Of a stretch of 64,000 nucleotides of DNA, positions 9,186-19,058 are shown in pieces. The translations under genes were made by a program, and so were the position numbers. This DNA is from Pseudomonas sp. Fl4BN1 (GTDB lineage: Bacteria > Pseudomonadota > Gammaproteobacteria > Pseudomonadales > Pseudomonadaceae): NCBI RefSeq assembly GCF_009908285.1, contig NZ_JAAARM010000025.1, forward strand, positions 1 to 64,000, in the 5' to 3' direction. The notes beneath the pieces are model-generated. The model worked only from the letters and a program-made list of their open reading frames with translations. It was not told the DNA's origin and searched no databases. Position 1 is the first letter of the stretch; the number at the start of each line of letters is the position of its first letter.

Positions 9186-10616
9186 ATGTCGTCATCTATT
9201 CGTTATTCCATCAGTTCGGACGCATTGACGCGCTTGGCCCAGGCCATCGCGGTAGCTGTGTCAGCGACTCTTGCGGGCTGCCAAAGCACCGGCCATGCCC
9301 CGCAGAGCGACGCGACACACACCCAGAATTTCAACGCCCGCATCAAGCAAAAACCCATCTGGCTGAGCAAAGAACCCAGCCCGCAAGTTTCCCAGGACGT
9401 CTGGGAACGCATGCGCCAGGGGTTCCAACTGCAAGACGGCCTGGGCGTCAACCCGCGTATTGAACAACAACGCCTGTGGTTCGCCAGCAACCCTTCCTTC
9501 CTGGAAAACGCCGGCGAGCGCGGCAGCTTGTATATCCACTACATCGTCGAGCGCCTCGAAGAGCGCAACATGCCGCTGGAACTGGCCTTGCTGCCAGTGA
9601 TCGAAAGCGCCTACAACCCGATGGCCTATTCCCGGGCCGATGCAGCGGGCCTGTGGCAATTCGTCCCGGCCACCGGCCGCTACTTCAACCTGCGCCAGAC
9701 CCGTTTCTACGATGGCCGCCGCGACATCACCGCCTCGACCACCGCGGCCATGGACTACCTGAGCCGCCTGCACGATATGTTCAACGGCGACTGGCTACTG
9801 GCACTCGCGGCCTACAACGCCGGCGAAGGCACCGTGAGCCGGGCCATCGAGCGCAACGAGAAGCTCGGCCTGCCCACCGACTACTGGAACCTGCCGCTGC
9901 CGGCAGAAACCCAGGCTTACGTGCCCAAGCTGCTGGCCTTGTCCCAGGTGGTACTGACCCCGGAAGCCTACGGCGTCAATCTCAACCCGATTGCCAACGA
10001 ACCCTACTTCCAGGTGGTGGAAATCAACCAGCGCATGGACCTGTCCAAGGTCGCGGCGGTGGCCAACATTGACGAGGACGAGCTGTTCCAGCTCAACCCG
10101 GCGTTCAAGCAGCGCACCACCATCGATGGCCCGCAACACCTCTTGGTACCCACCTCCAAGGCACAGCTGCTGACCACCAGCCTGTCCACGATGAAACCTG
10201 AAGAGCTGATCAGCAAGCGCTCCCTCAAGCCGGTGTTCGACCGCGATGACGGACGTGACTCGCTGCGGCCCAAGCGTCTGTATCGGGTCAAGAACGGCGA
10301 CAATCTGACGCTGATCGCCAAGGCCAACAAGGTCGACGTCCAGGACCTGCAACGCTGGAACAAGCTCAGCGGCAAGAATCTCAAGGTCGGCCAGACCCTG
10401 GTCATGCAGGACACCCGCAAGGTCGCCAGCAAGAAAACCAGCGTGGCCAGCAGCGGGAAAAAGAAGTCGACCCAGTACAAGGTCAAGCAAGGCGACTCGC
10501 TGTATATGGTGGCCAAGCGTTTCAACGTTGAAATGCAGCACCTCAAGCGCTGGAACCCGCGTGCCGCCCAAGCCCTCAAACCAGGCCAGATGCTCACCGT
10601 CTACCTGTCGCATTAA
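9186..10616 (+). CDS. mltD: Membrane-bound lytic murein transglycosylase D with two LysM domains
   Basis: The 476-residue protein has a lipoprotein signal with lipobox TLAGC, a family 23 lytic transglycosylase domain with the catalytic glutamate in PVIESAYNP followed by SRADAAGLWQFVPATGR and LLALAAYNAGEGTVSRA, and two C-terminal LysM repeats (YRVKNGDNLTLIAKANKV and YKVKQGDSLYMVAKRFNV). It cleaves peptidoglycan glycan strands at the outer membrane's inner face. Lipoprotein N-terminus and length match MltD. It sits between gloB and the npp operon as in P. aeruginosa. Confidence 0.95.
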   Translation: MSSSIRYSISSDALTRLAQAIAVAVSATLAGCQSTGHAPQSDATHTQNFNARIKQKPIWLSKEPSPQVSQDVWERMRQGFQLQDGLGVNPRIEQQRLWFASNPSFLENAGERGSLYIHYIVERLEERNMPLELALLPVIESAYNPMAYSRADAAGLWQFVPATGRYFNLRQTRFYDGRRDITASTTAAMDYLSRLHDMFNGDWLLALAAYNAGEGTVSRAIERNEKLGLPTDYWNLPLPAETQAYVPKLLALSQVVLTPEAYGVNLNPIANEPYFQVVEINQRMDLSKVAAVANIDEDELFQLNPAFKQRTTIDGPQHLLVPTSKAQLLTTSLSTMKPEELISKRSLKPVFDRDDGRDSLRPKRLYRVKNGDNLTLIAKANKVDVQDLQRWNKLSGKNLKVGQTLVMQDTRKVASKKTSVASSGKKKSTQYKVKQGDSLYMVAKRFNVEMQHLKRWNPRAAQALKPGQMLTVYLSH

Positions 10617-10627
10617 GGTCTTGAGCC

Positions 10628-10706
10628 TGTAGCCGCTGGCTGGCCGGCGAACCACGAAGCACCCAGGCGGCTGCACCGCTGGTTCGCTGGCAAGCCGGCT
10701 CCTGCA
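10628..10706. repeat. Pseudomonas REP inverted-repeat pair
   Basis: The arms at 10628-10652 and 10681-10706 are inverted copies of the GGCTGGCCGGCGAACC / GGTTCGCTGGCAAGCCGGC type, with mismatches in the outer part. This is the usual extragenic palindrome of fluorescent pseudomonads, and it lies between mltD and the npp operon where it could act as a transcript stabiliser or partial terminator. Confidence 0.75.
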
Positions 10707-10841
10707 AGACCTTTCCAAGCCTTTACCGCCCCCCTCAAGGGAATTGCGCAACGCCTGCGCAAGCGAGCTTTTTCCTGCGGATACAAGCTGTTACTGTACG
10801 GAGCACAAAGCCCAAGTCGCCTGGATCGGATCTCTGACTCG

Positions 10842-12671
10842 ATGCGTCCCCTCCTTCTGCTCTTCATCAGTCTGGCCTTGAGCTTTCCTGCAAGCGCAAC
10901 GATCACTGAAAGTCATGGTTATGCGCAGTTTGGCACGCTCAAGTACCCGACAAAATTCACCCACTTCGACTGGGTCAATCCCGTGGCGCCCAAGGGCGGC
11001 ACCTTGCGGGTCATGGCCTTTGGCACCTTCGACACCCTCAACCCCTACACCTTCAAGGGCACCAGCCCGATCACCACGCCGAACTTCCTGCAGTACGGGG
11101 TCAACGAGCTGAATGAGCCGTTGATGGTCGGCACCGGCCTCTACGCGCCTTCTGGCGACGAACCCACTTCCAGCTACGGCTTGATCGCCCGCTCCGTGGA
11201 ATACAGCGAGGACCGCAGTTGGGTGGTGTTCAACCTGCGCCCCGAAGCACGCTTCCACGACGGCAAACCGATCACGGCCTACGACGTGGCGTTTTCCTAC
11301 CGCCTGCTGCTCAAGGAGGGCCATCCGCAATACCGCACCAACCTGCAAGAAGTGCAGCGGGTGGACATCCTCGGCCCGCAACGCATCCGCTTCGTATTCA
11401 AGCGCGCCGGCAACCCCCTGCTGATCCTGCGCCTGGGCGAACTGCCTGTGCTGCCCCAGCACTACTGGAAAGACCGCGACTTCAAGGCCACCACCTTCAC
11501 CCCGCCCCTGGGCAGCGGCCCCTATCGCATCAGCCAGGTGCAGCCCGGGCGCCAACTGCTTTTCGAACGAGTGAAGGACTACTGGGGCAAGGATTTACCG
11601 GTCAACCGCGGCTTCAACAATTTCGATCGGGTCGAGGTGGAATTCTACCGCGACAGCGACGTCGCCTTCGAAGCCTTCAAGGCCGGTGAGTTCGACATCT
11701 ACATCGAGCACCAGGCGAAAAACTGGGCCAACGGCTACAACTTCCCGGCGGTCAATCGTGGCGATGTGATCAAGGCCCAGGTCGCGCACCAGATTCCGAC
11801 CCAGACCCAGGGCCTGTTCATGAACACCCGGCGCAGCACCTTCGCCGACATGCGGGTGCGCGAAGCGCTGGGCATGATGTTCGACTTCGAGTGGACCAAC
11901 CGCACCCTGTTCAGCGGCGCCTACCAGCGTGCCCTGAGCTACTACCCCAATAGCGAGTTCTCCGCCACCGGAGTGCCGGTGGGCCACGAATGGCTCCTGC
12001 TCTCGCCCTATCGCGAGCAACTGCCGGCCGCCCTCTTCAGCCAGGCCTTCAGCCTGTCCCGCACGGACGGCCGCGGCATCCCCAGGGAGACCCTGCGCCG
12101 GGCCCTGGGCCTGCTCGCCGAGGCTGGCTGGAAGCTCAACGGCCAGCGCCTGCAGAACAGCGCCGGACAACCCCTGCGCTTCGAGTTGATGCTGGTCAAC
12201 CCCAACCTGGAACGGATTCTCCAACCCTATGTGGAGAACCTGGCCAGCATCGGCATCGATGCCCGCCTGCGCACCGTGGACCGGGCGCAGTACAAGCAAC
12301 GCCTGGATCAGTTCGACTACGACATGATCCTCATGACCCTCAACCAGACCCTGAGCCCGGGACTGGAGCAATGGCAGTACTTCCACTCCAGCCAGGTCGG
12401 GGTCAAGGGCAGCAAGAACTACGCTGGCATCAATCACCCGGTGGTCGATCACCTGCTGGAGCAACTGCTGGCGGCCCAGAGTCGCGACGAGCAGCTGGCT
12501 GCCGGTCGGGCCCTGGACCGGGTGCTGCTGTGGCAGCACTACATGATTCCTAACTGGTACCTCAATTATCACCGCCTGGCCTACCGTAACCGGTTCGCCT
12601 TCGTCACCACGCCGCCCTACAACCTGGGGCTCAATGCCTGGTGGCTGAAGTCTTTGGAGAACACCCAATGA
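10842..12671 (+). CDS. nppA1: Peptide ABC transporter, first periplasmic binding protein
   Basis: This 609-residue family 5 solute-binding protein has a cleavable signal peptide (about 1-19) and the YejA-like opening HGYAQFGTLKYPTKFTHFDWV, then APKGGTLRVMAFGTFDTLNPY and the central GSGPYRISQVQPGR signature. It captures oligopeptides or peptidyl compounds in the periplasm. In P. aeruginosa the equivalent gene is part of nppA1A2BCD, shown to import peptidyl-nucleoside antibiotics. Its stop overlaps the start of the next gene (ATGA), so the two binding proteins are translated together. Confidence 0.88.
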   Translation: MRPLLLLFISLALSFPASATITESHGYAQFGTLKYPTKFTHFDWVNPVAPKGGTLRVMAFGTFDTLNPYTFKGTSPITTPNFLQYGVNELNEPLMVGTGLYAPSGDEPTSSYGLIARSVEYSEDRSWVVFNLRPEARFHDGKPITAYDVAFSYRLLLKEGHPQYRTNLQEVQRVDILGPQRIRFVFKRAGNPLLILRLGELPVLPQHYWKDRDFKATTFTPPLGSGPYRISQVQPGRQLLFERVKDYWGKDLPVNRGFNNFDRVEVEFYRDSDVAFEAFKAGEFDIYIEHQAKNWANGYNFPAVNRGDVIKAQVAHQIPTQTQGLFMNTRRSTFADMRVREALGMMFDFEWTNRTLFSGAYQRALSYYPNSEFSATGVPVGHEWLLLSPYREQLPAALFSQAFSLSRTDGRGIPRETLRRALGLLAEAGWKLNGQRLQNSAGQPLRFELMLVNPNLERILQPYVENLASIGIDARLRTVDRAQYKQRLDQFDYDMILMTLNQTLSPGLEQWQYFHSSQVGVKGSKNYAGINHPVVDHLLEQLLAAQSRDEQLAAGRALDRVLLWQHYMIPNWYLNYHRLAYRNRFAFVTTPPYNLGLNAWWLKSLENTQ

Positions 12672-14521
12672 TGCCTTTGCGTGCCCTGTTCCTGCGCACC
12701 AGCGGCTTGTTGTTCGGCGTCATCGCCTGCTGTGCCCAGGCTGCGCCACAACATGCCCTGACCCTCTACGGCGAGGCGCCGAAGTACCCGGAGAACTTCC
12801 AGAACTTCGGCTTCGTCAACCCGGATGCGCCCAAGGGCGGGACCTTCCGCATGGCCGGTTTTGGCAGTTTCGACAGCCTCAACCCGTTCATCAGCAAGGG
12901 CGTGCCCGAGCTCAATATCGGCCTGATCTACGACACCCTGATGGCCCAGAGCCTGGATGAGCCGTTCACCGAATACGGACTGGTGGCGGGCAAGATCGAG
13001 AAGGCCGCGGACAATAGCTGGGTGCGCTTCTACCTGCGGCCCGAGGCCCGCTTCAACGACGGCCAGCCGCTGCGAGCCGAGGATGTGGTGTTCAGCTTCC
13101 AGACCCTGATGAGCGCCGGCTCGCCGCTGTACCGCGGTTACTACGCCGACGTCGACCAGGTGATTGCCGAAGACCCGCTGCGGGTGCTGTTCAAGTTCAA
13201 GCACAACAACAACCGCGAGTTGCCGCTGATCCTCGGCCAGTTGACCATCCTGCCCAAGCACTGGTGGGAACACCGGGACTTTGCCAAGAGCAACCTGGAA
13301 GTGCCCCTGGGCAGCGGCCCCTACCGGGTGAGCGAGGTCAAGGCCGGGCGCTCGATCCGCTACGAGCGGGTCAAGGACTACTGGGCCAAGGACCTGCCGG
13401 TCAATCGCGGCTTCTACAACTTCGACACCATTACCAGCGACTACTACCGCGATAACACGGTGGCCCTGGAAGCCCTCAAGGCCGGCCAGTTCGACTACTG
13501 GCTGGAAATGAGTGCGAAGAACTGGGCCAACGCCTACAACACCCCCGCCGTGGCCCAGGGCCGACTGATCAAGGAACAGATCGCCAACGGCAACCCCACC
13601 GGCATGCAGGGTTTTGTCTTCAACACCCGGCGCCCGATGTTCCAGGATGTGCGGGTGCGCCATGCCCTGAGCCTGCTGCTGGACTTCGAGTGGAGCAACA
13701 AGCAGCTGTTCAACGGGGCCTACACCCGTACCCGCAGCTACTTCGAGAATTCGGAAATGGCCGCCACCGGCCTGCCAGGGCCTGAGGAGCTGGCCATCCT
13801 CGAACCGCTGCGAGAGAAGATTCCCCAACAGGTGTTCAACGAGGCATTCTCCCCCTCGGTGTGCGACGGCAGCGGCATGATCCGCGCCCAGCAGCGGCGC
13901 GCCTACCAGTTGCTGCAGGAAGCCGGCTGGCACATCGTCGACGACAAGATGGTGGACGCCCAGGGCAAACCGCTAGTGATCGAGTTCCTCCTGGCCCAGA
14001 CCGAGTTCGAACGCGTGCTGCTGCCGTTCAAGCGCAACCTCAGCGACCTGGGGATCGATCTGGTGATCCGTCGGGTCGACGTGTCCCAATACATCACCCG
14101 GGTGCGCTCGCGGGACTTCGACATGATCGTCGGCAGCTTCCCGCAATCCAACTCCCCGGGTAACGAGCAACGAGAGTTCTGGATGTCCTCCAGCGCCGAC
14201 AAGCCCGGTAGCCGCAACTACATCGGCCTCAAGGACCCGGCCATCGACAGCCTGGTGGAAAGCCTGATCAACGCCGACTCGCGCACGAGCCTGGTAGCCC
14301 ACGCCCGCGCCCTGGACCGAGTCCTGCAATGGGGCTACTACGTGATCCCCAACTGGCACATCAAGACCTGGCGCGTAGCCTACTGGGACCATATCGGCCA
14401 CCCGCAAGTCGCGCCCAAATACGACATCGGCATCAACACCTGGTGGATCAAGCCCGGCGCCAAGCCGGCCGTGGATCCGGCTGCGGACAACCAGGCGGCC
14501 CCGGCCGAAACGGTGTATTGA
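12668..14521 (+). CDS. nppA2: Peptide ABC transporter, second periplasmic binding protein
   Basis: This 617-residue protein is a paralogue of the preceding gene product, sharing APKGGTFRMAGFGSFDSLNPF, LGSGPYRVSEVKAGRSIRYERVKDYW and VNRGFYNFD. The signal peptide spans about residues 1-27. Two diverged binding proteins feeding one pair of permeases suggest a broadened substrate range. The start ATG at 12668 forms a 4-base overlap with the upstream stop, and a second ATG follows immediately. The permease gene begins one base after its stop. Confidence 0.88.
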   Translation: MMPLRALFLRTSGLLFGVIACCAQAAPQHALTLYGEAPKYPENFQNFGFVNPDAPKGGTFRMAGFGSFDSLNPFISKGVPELNIGLIYDTLMAQSLDEPFTEYGLVAGKIEKAADNSWVRFYLRPEARFNDGQPLRAEDVVFSFQTLMSAGSPLYRGYYADVDQVIAEDPLRVLFKFKHNNNRELPLILGQLTILPKHWWEHRDFAKSNLEVPLGSGPYRVSEVKAGRSIRYERVKDYWAKDLPVNRGFYNFDTITSDYYRDNTVALEALKAGQFDYWLEMSAKNWANAYNTPAVAQGRLIKEQIANGNPTGMQGFVFNTRRPMFQDVRVRHALSLLLDFEWSNKQLFNGAYTRTRSYFENSEMAATGLPGPEELAILEPLREKIPQQVFNEAFSPSVCDGSGMIRAQQRRAYQLLQEAGWHIVDDKMVDAQGKPLVIEFLLAQTEFERVLLPFKRNLSDLGIDLVIRRVDVSQYITRVRSRDFDMIVGSFPQSNSPGNEQREFWMSSSADKPGSRNYIGLKDPAIDSLVESLINADSRTSLVAHARALDRVLQWGYYVIPNWHIKTWRVAYWDHIGHPQVAPKYDIGINTWWIKPGAKPAVDPAADNQAAPAETVY

Positions 14522-14522
14522 G

Positions 14523-15596
14523 ATGCTGGCCTATATCGTTCGCCGCCTGCTGCTGATCATCCCCACCCTGCTGGGCATCCTGCTGATCAACTTCGTGATC
14601 ATCCAGGCCGCCCCCGGTGGCCCGGTGGAACAGATGATCGCCAAGCTCGAGGGTTTCGAAGGCGCCACCAGCCGCATCGCCGGCGGTGGCGCCGAAGTCT
14701 CGGTGGCCGGCTCCAGCTACCGCGGCGCCCAGGGCCTGGACCCGGCCCTGATCAAGGAAATCGAGCACATGTACGGCTTCGACAAGTCGGCGCCGGAACG
14801 CCTGTGGATCATGATCAAGAACTACGCCACCCTGGATTTCGGCAACAGTTTCTTCCGTGACGCCAAGGTGGTGGACCTGATCAAGGAAAAATTCCCGGTG
14901 TCGATCTCCCTGGGGTTGTGGAGCACCCTGATCATGTACCTGGTGTCGATCCCCCTGGGGATCGCCAAGGCCACCCGCCATGGCAGCCACTTCGACGTCT
15001 GGACCAGCTCGGCGATCATTGTCGGTTACGCGATCCCGGCCTTCCTGTTCGCCATCCTGCTGATCGTGGTGTTCGCCGGCGGCAGCTACTTCAACTGGTT
15101 CCCCTTGCGCGGCCTGACCTCCAACGACTTCGACCAGCTGAGCTGGGGCCGCAAGATCCTCGATTACTTCTGGCACCTGGCACTGCCGGTCACCGCCCTG
15201 GTGATCGGCCACTTCGCCACCATGACCCTGCTGACCAAGAACAGCTTCCTCGACGAGATCAACAAGCAATACGTGGTCACCGCCAAGGCCAAGGGCCTGA
15301 CCCAGCGCCGGGTGCTCTACGGCCATGTGTTCCGCAACGCCATGCTGCTGGTGATCGCCGGTTTCCCCTCGGCCTTCATCGGTATCTTCTTCACCGGCTC
15401 CCTGCTGGTGGAAGTGATCTTCTCCCTCGACGGCCTGGGCCTGATGAGCTTCGAAGCGGCGATCAACCGCGACTACCCGGTGGTGTTCGGCACGCTGTTC
15501 ATCTTCACCCTGCTGGGGCTGGTGGTGAAGCTGATCGGCGACCTGACCTACACCCTGGTGGACCCACGCATCGACTTCGACAGCCGGGAGCATTGA
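14523..15596 (+). CDS. nppB: Peptide ABC transporter permease (YejB-like)
   Basis: The 357-residue inner-membrane protein starts MLAYIVRRLLLIIPTLLGILLINF, the standard first helix of DppB/OppB/YejB permeases. The EAA loop, GHVFRNAMLLVIAGFP region, which docks on the ATPase, is present, followed by the final helices. YejB-type proteins carry an insertion after the first helix, and one is seen here (about residues 45-90, GATSRIAGGGAEVS). It forms the channel together with the next protein. Confidence 0.92.
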   Translation: MLAYIVRRLLLIIPTLLGILLINFVIIQAAPGGPVEQMIAKLEGFEGATSRIAGGGAEVSVAGSSYRGAQGLDPALIKEIEHMYGFDKSAPERLWIMIKNYATLDFGNSFFRDAKVVDLIKEKFPVSISLGLWSTLIMYLVSIPLGIAKATRHGSHFDVWTSSAIIVGYAIPAFLFAILLIVVFAGGSYFNWFPLRGLTSNDFDQLSWGRKILDYFWHLALPVTALVIGHFATMTLLTKNSFLDEINKQYVVTAKAKGLTQRRVLYGHVFRNAMLLVIAGFPSAFIGIFFTGSLLVEVIFSLDGLGLMSFEAAINRDYPVVFGTLFIFTLLGLVVKLIGDLTYTLVDPRIDFDSREH

Positions 15597-15597
15597 G

Positions 15598-16617
15598 ATG
15601 AACCTGTCCCCCCTCAATCGCCGGCGCTTCGAGCGCTTCAAGGCCAACAAGCGCGGCTGGTGGTCGCTGTGGCTGTTCCTGGTGCTGTTCATCCTGAGCC
15701 TGGGCGCCGAGCTGATCGCCAACGACAAGCCGCTGGTGGTGCACTACGAAGGCGGCTGGTACTTCCCGGCGCTCAAGCGCTATCCGGAAACCACCTTCGG
15801 CGGCGAGTTCCCCCTGGAAGCCAACTACAAGAGCCCCTACATCCGCGAGTTGCTGGCGCAGAAGGACGCCTGGGTGCTCTGGGCGCCGATTCCCTTCAGC
15901 TACCAGAGCATCAACTACGACCTGCGCGTACCAGCGCCGGCACCACCCTCGGCGGACAATCTGCTGGGCACCGACGACCAGGGCCGCGATGTCCTGGCGC
16001 GGGTGATCTACGGCTTTCGCGTGTCGGTGCTGTTCGCCCTGACCCTGACCATCCTCAGTTCCATCATCGGCGTCATCGCCGGGGCCCTGCAGGGCTTCTA
16101 CGGCGGCTGGGTGGACCTGGTGGGCCAGCGTTTCCTGGAGATCTGGTCCGGGCTGCCGGTGCTCTACCTGCTGATCATCCTCGCCAGCTTCGTCCAGCCA
16201 AACTTCTGGTGGCTGCTGGGGATCATGCTGCTGTTCTCCTGGATGAGCCTGGTGGACGTGGTGCGCGCCGAGTTCCTGCGTGGGCGCAACCTGGAGTACG
16301 TGCGTGCGGCCAGGGCCCTGGGCATGCAGAACGGCGCCATCATGTTTCGCCACATCCTGCCCAACGCCATGGTCTCCACCATGACCTTCATGCCCTTCAT
16401 CCTCACTGGCGCCATTGGCACCCTGACCGCCCTGGACTTCCTCGGTTTCGGCCTGCCCCCGGGCGCGCCGTCCCTGGGAGAACTGGTGGCCCAGGGCAAA
16501 TCCAACCTGCAGGCGCCGTGGCTGGGCATGAGCGCGTTTGCCGTGCTGGCGCTGATGCTCAGCCTGCTGGTGTTCATCGGCGAGTCCGCCCGTGATGCCT
16601 TCGACCCGAGGAAATGA
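15598..16617 (+). CDS. nppC: Peptide ABC transporter permease (YejE-like)
   Basis: The 339-residue protein has the YejE/DppC layout: a first helix at WWSLWLFLVLFILSLGAELI, a periplasmic insertion, the ADNLLGTDDQGRDVLARVIYGFR motif that precedes the core, and the EAA loop ARALGMQNGAIMFRHILPNA. Five further helices follow. It begins one base after the end of the other permease gene, consistent with strict co-expression. Confidence 0.92.
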   Translation: MNLSPLNRRRFERFKANKRGWWSLWLFLVLFILSLGAELIANDKPLVVHYEGGWYFPALKRYPETTFGGEFPLEANYKSPYIRELLAQKDAWVLWAPIPFSYQSINYDLRVPAPAPPSADNLLGTDDQGRDVLARVIYGFRVSVLFALTLTILSSIIGVIAGALQGFYGGWVDLVGQRFLEIWSGLPVLYLLIILASFVQPNFWWLLGIMLLFSWMSLVDVVRAEFLRGRNLEYVRAARALGMQNGAIMFRHILPNAMVSTMTFMPFILTGAIGTLTALDFLGFGLPPGAPSLGELVAQGKSNLQAPWLGMSAFAVLALMLSLLVFIGESARDAFDPRK

Positions 16618-16618
16618 C

Positions 16619-18229
16619 ATGACCCAGGACAACCTGATCGAAGTCCGCGACCTGGCGGTCGAGTTCGTGGCCGGCGAGCACCGCCAGCGGGTGGTGGAAG
16701 GCATCAGCTTCGACATCAAACGCGGTGAAACCCTGGCCCTGGTGGGTGAAAGCGGCTCCGGCAAATCGGTGACCGCGCACTCGATCCTGCGCCTGTTGCC
16801 CTACCCCCTGGCCCAACATCCGTCCGGCGTCATCAACTACTCCGGACATGACCTGCTGACCCTGAGCGAGAAGAGCCTGCGGCATATTCGCGGCAACCGC
16901 ATCGCGATGATCTTCCAGGAACCCATGACCTCGCTGAACCCACTGCACTCGATCGAGAAGCAGATCAACGAAGTTCTGGGCATCCACAAGGGTTTGAGCG
17001 GCAAGGTCGCCACCCAACGCACCCTGGAACTGCTGGAGCTGGTGGGCATTCCCGAGCCGCACAAGCGCCTCAAGGCCCTGCCCCACGAGCTGTCCGGCGG
17101 CCAGCGGCAACGGGTGATGATCGCCATGGCCCTGGCCAACGAGCCAGAGCTGCTGATCGCCGACGAGCCGACCACGGCCCTGGACGTCACCGTGCAGTTG
17201 AAGATCCTCGAGCTGCTCAAGGAGCTGCAGGCACGCCTGGGCATGGCGCTGCTGCTGATCAGCCACGACCTGAATCTGGTGCGGCGCATTGCCCACCGGG
17301 TCTGCGTCATGCAGAAGGGTTGCATCGTCGAACAGGCGGCCTGTGAAGATCTGTTCCGTGCGCCGCAGCATCCCTATACCCGGGAACTGCTGGCGGCGGA
17401 GCCCAGCGGCCTGCCCGCGACCAATGAAATCGGCCCGCCGCTGCTGGAAGTGGACAACCTCAAGGTCTGGTTCCCGATCAAGAAAGGCCTGCTGCGCAGC
17501 ACCGTGGATCACGTCAAGGCCGTGGACGGCATCCACTTCAGCCTGCCCCAGGGCCAGACCCTGGGCATCGTCGGTGAAAGCGGCTCGGGCAAGTCGACCC
17601 TGGGCCTGGCGATCCTGCGGCTGATTGCCAGCCAGGGCGGGATTCGTTTCGAGGGCCAGCAACTGGACGCCCTGTCCCAGCAACAGGTGCGGCCGCTGCG
17701 GCGGGAAATGCAGGTGGTATTCCAGGACCCCTATGGCAGCCTCAGCCCGCGCATGAGCGTGAGCCAGATCGTGGGCGAAGGCTTGCGCATCCACAAGATA
17801 GGCAGCGAACAGGAGCAGGAACACGCGATCATCGAAGCACTCAAGGAAGTGGGACTGGACCCGGAAACCCGGCACCGCTATCCCCATGAGTTTTCCGGTG
17901 GCCAACGCCAGCGCATCGCCATCGCCCGAGCCCTGGTGCTCAAGCCGCGGCTGATCCTGCTGGACGAGCCGACCTCGGCCCTGGATCGCACCGTACAACG
18001 CCAGGTGGTGGAACTGCTGCGCAGGCTGCAGAGCAAATACAACCTGACCTACTTGTTCATCAGCCATGACCTGGCGGTGGTCAAGGCCCTGAGCCACCAG
18101 TTGATGGTGATCAAGCACGGCCAGGTGGTGGAACAGGGTGACGCGCGCAGTATCTTTGCCGTCCCACAACATCCCTACACACGGCAATTGCTGGAAGCCG
18201 CCTTCCTGGCTCCGGCAAGCGCCGAATAA
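16619..18229 (+). CDS. nppD: Peptide ABC transporter ATPase with two nucleotide-binding domains (YejF-like)
   Basis: The 536-residue protein holds two ABC ATPase domains in tandem. Domain 1 has Walker A GESGSGKS, signature LSGGQRQRVMIA and Walker B LLIADEPTTALD. Domain 2 has Walker A GESGSGKST, signature FSGGQRQRIAIA and Walker B LILLDEPTSALD. Each is followed by an OppD/DppF-type C-terminal piece (QHPYTRELL, QHPYTRQLL). It powers import through the two permeases. The ATG at 16619 lies one base past the upstream stop. Confidence 0.94.
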   Translation: MTQDNLIEVRDLAVEFVAGEHRQRVVEGISFDIKRGETLALVGESGSGKSVTAHSILRLLPYPLAQHPSGVINYSGHDLLTLSEKSLRHIRGNRIAMIFQEPMTSLNPLHSIEKQINEVLGIHKGLSGKVATQRTLELLELVGIPEPHKRLKALPHELSGGQRQRVMIAMALANEPELLIADEPTTALDVTVQLKILELLKELQARLGMALLLISHDLNLVRRIAHRVCVMQKGCIVEQAACEDLFRAPQHPYTRELLAAEPSGLPATNEIGPPLLEVDNLKVWFPIKKGLLRSTVDHVKAVDGIHFSLPQGQTLGIVGESGSGKSTLGLAILRLIASQGGIRFEGQQLDALSQQQVRPLRREMQVVFQDPYGSLSPRMSVSQIVGEGLRIHKIGSEQEQEHAIIEALKEVGLDPETRHRYPHEFSGGQRQRIAIARALVLKPRLILLDEPTSALDRTVQRQVVELLRRLQSKYNLTYLFISHDLAVVKALSHQLMVIKHGQVVEQGDARSIFAVPQHPYTRQLLEAAFLAPASAE

Positions 18230-18251
18230 TCTGCAACAGGAGTAGCAACCT

Positions 18252-19046
18252 ATGGGTTTTCTCGCTGGGAAGCGTGTGCTGATCGTCGGTGTCGCCAGCA
18301 AGCTGTCGATCGCCTCCGGCATTGCCGCCGCCATGCACCGTGAAGGCGCCGAGCTGGCCTTCACTTATCAGAACGACAAACTCAAGGGCCGGGTCGAAGA
18401 GTTCGCCACAGGCTGGGGCTCAAGCCCCGAACTGTGCTTCCCTTGCGATGTGGCCAGCGACGAGCAGATCGCCCAGGTCTTCACTGAACTCGGAAAACAA
18501 TGGGACGGCCTGGACTGCATCGTCCACTCCGTGGGTTTTGCTCCCGGCGACCAGCTCGAAGGCGACTTCACCGACGCCACCACCCGTGAGGGCTTTCGCA
18601 TTGCCCACGACATCAGCGCCTACAGCTTCGTGGCCCTGGCCAAGGCCGCTCGCGAGCTGATGAAGGGCCGCAACGGCAGCCTGCTGACCCTGTCCTATCT
18701 GGGCGCCGAGCGCACCATGCCCAACTACAACGTGATGGGCATGGCCAAGGCCTCCCTGGAAGCCGGCGTACGCTACCTGGCGGGCTCCCTGGGCCCTGAA
18801 GGCACCCGGGTCAACGCCGTCTCCGCCGGGCCGATCCGCACCCTGGCCGCCTCGGGAATCAAGAACTTCCGCAAGATGCTGGCAGCCAACGAAGCGCAAA
18901 CCCCGCTGCGGCGCAACGTCACCATCGAAGAGGTCGGCAACGCCGGCGCCTTCCTCTGCTCGGACCTGGCATCCGGCATCAGCGGCGAGATCATGTACGT
19001 TGACGGCGGCTTCAACACCACCGCCATGGGCAACCTCGAAGAGTAA
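18252..19046 (+). CDS. fabI: Enoyl-[acyl-carrier-protein] reductase [NADH] FabI
   Basis: FabI reduces enoyl-ACP in the last step of each fatty-acid elongation cycle and is the triclosan target. The 264-residue short-chain dehydrogenase-type protein has GKRVLIVGVASKLSIA at the NADH site and the active-site pair Y-x6-K in NYNVMGMAKASLEAG. AGGAG lies 10 bases before the ATG. Only 22 bases separate it from nppD, so it is probably part of the same transcript, as reported for the npp locus. A second enoyl-ACP reductase, FabV, is encoded at 49699-50895. Confidence 0.97.
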   Translation: MGFLAGKRVLIVGVASKLSIASGIAAAMHREGAELAFTYQNDKLKGRVEEFATGWGSSPELCFPCDVASDEQIAQVFTELGKQWDGLDCIVHSVGFAPGDQLEGDFTDATTREGFRIAHDISAYSFVALAKAARELMKGRNGSLLTLSYLGAERTMPNYNVMGMAKASLEAGVRYLAGSLGPEGTRVNAVSAGPIRTLAASGIKNFRKMLAANEAQTPLRRNVTIEEVGNAGAFLCSDLASGISGEIMYVDGGFNTTAMGNLEE

Positions 19047-19058
19047 CCCTCGCTGGCT

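Noticed and set aside
16574..18364. A 596-codon minus-strand frame opposite nppD
   Set aside because: nppD carries two complete ABC ATPase domains; the antisense frame has none.
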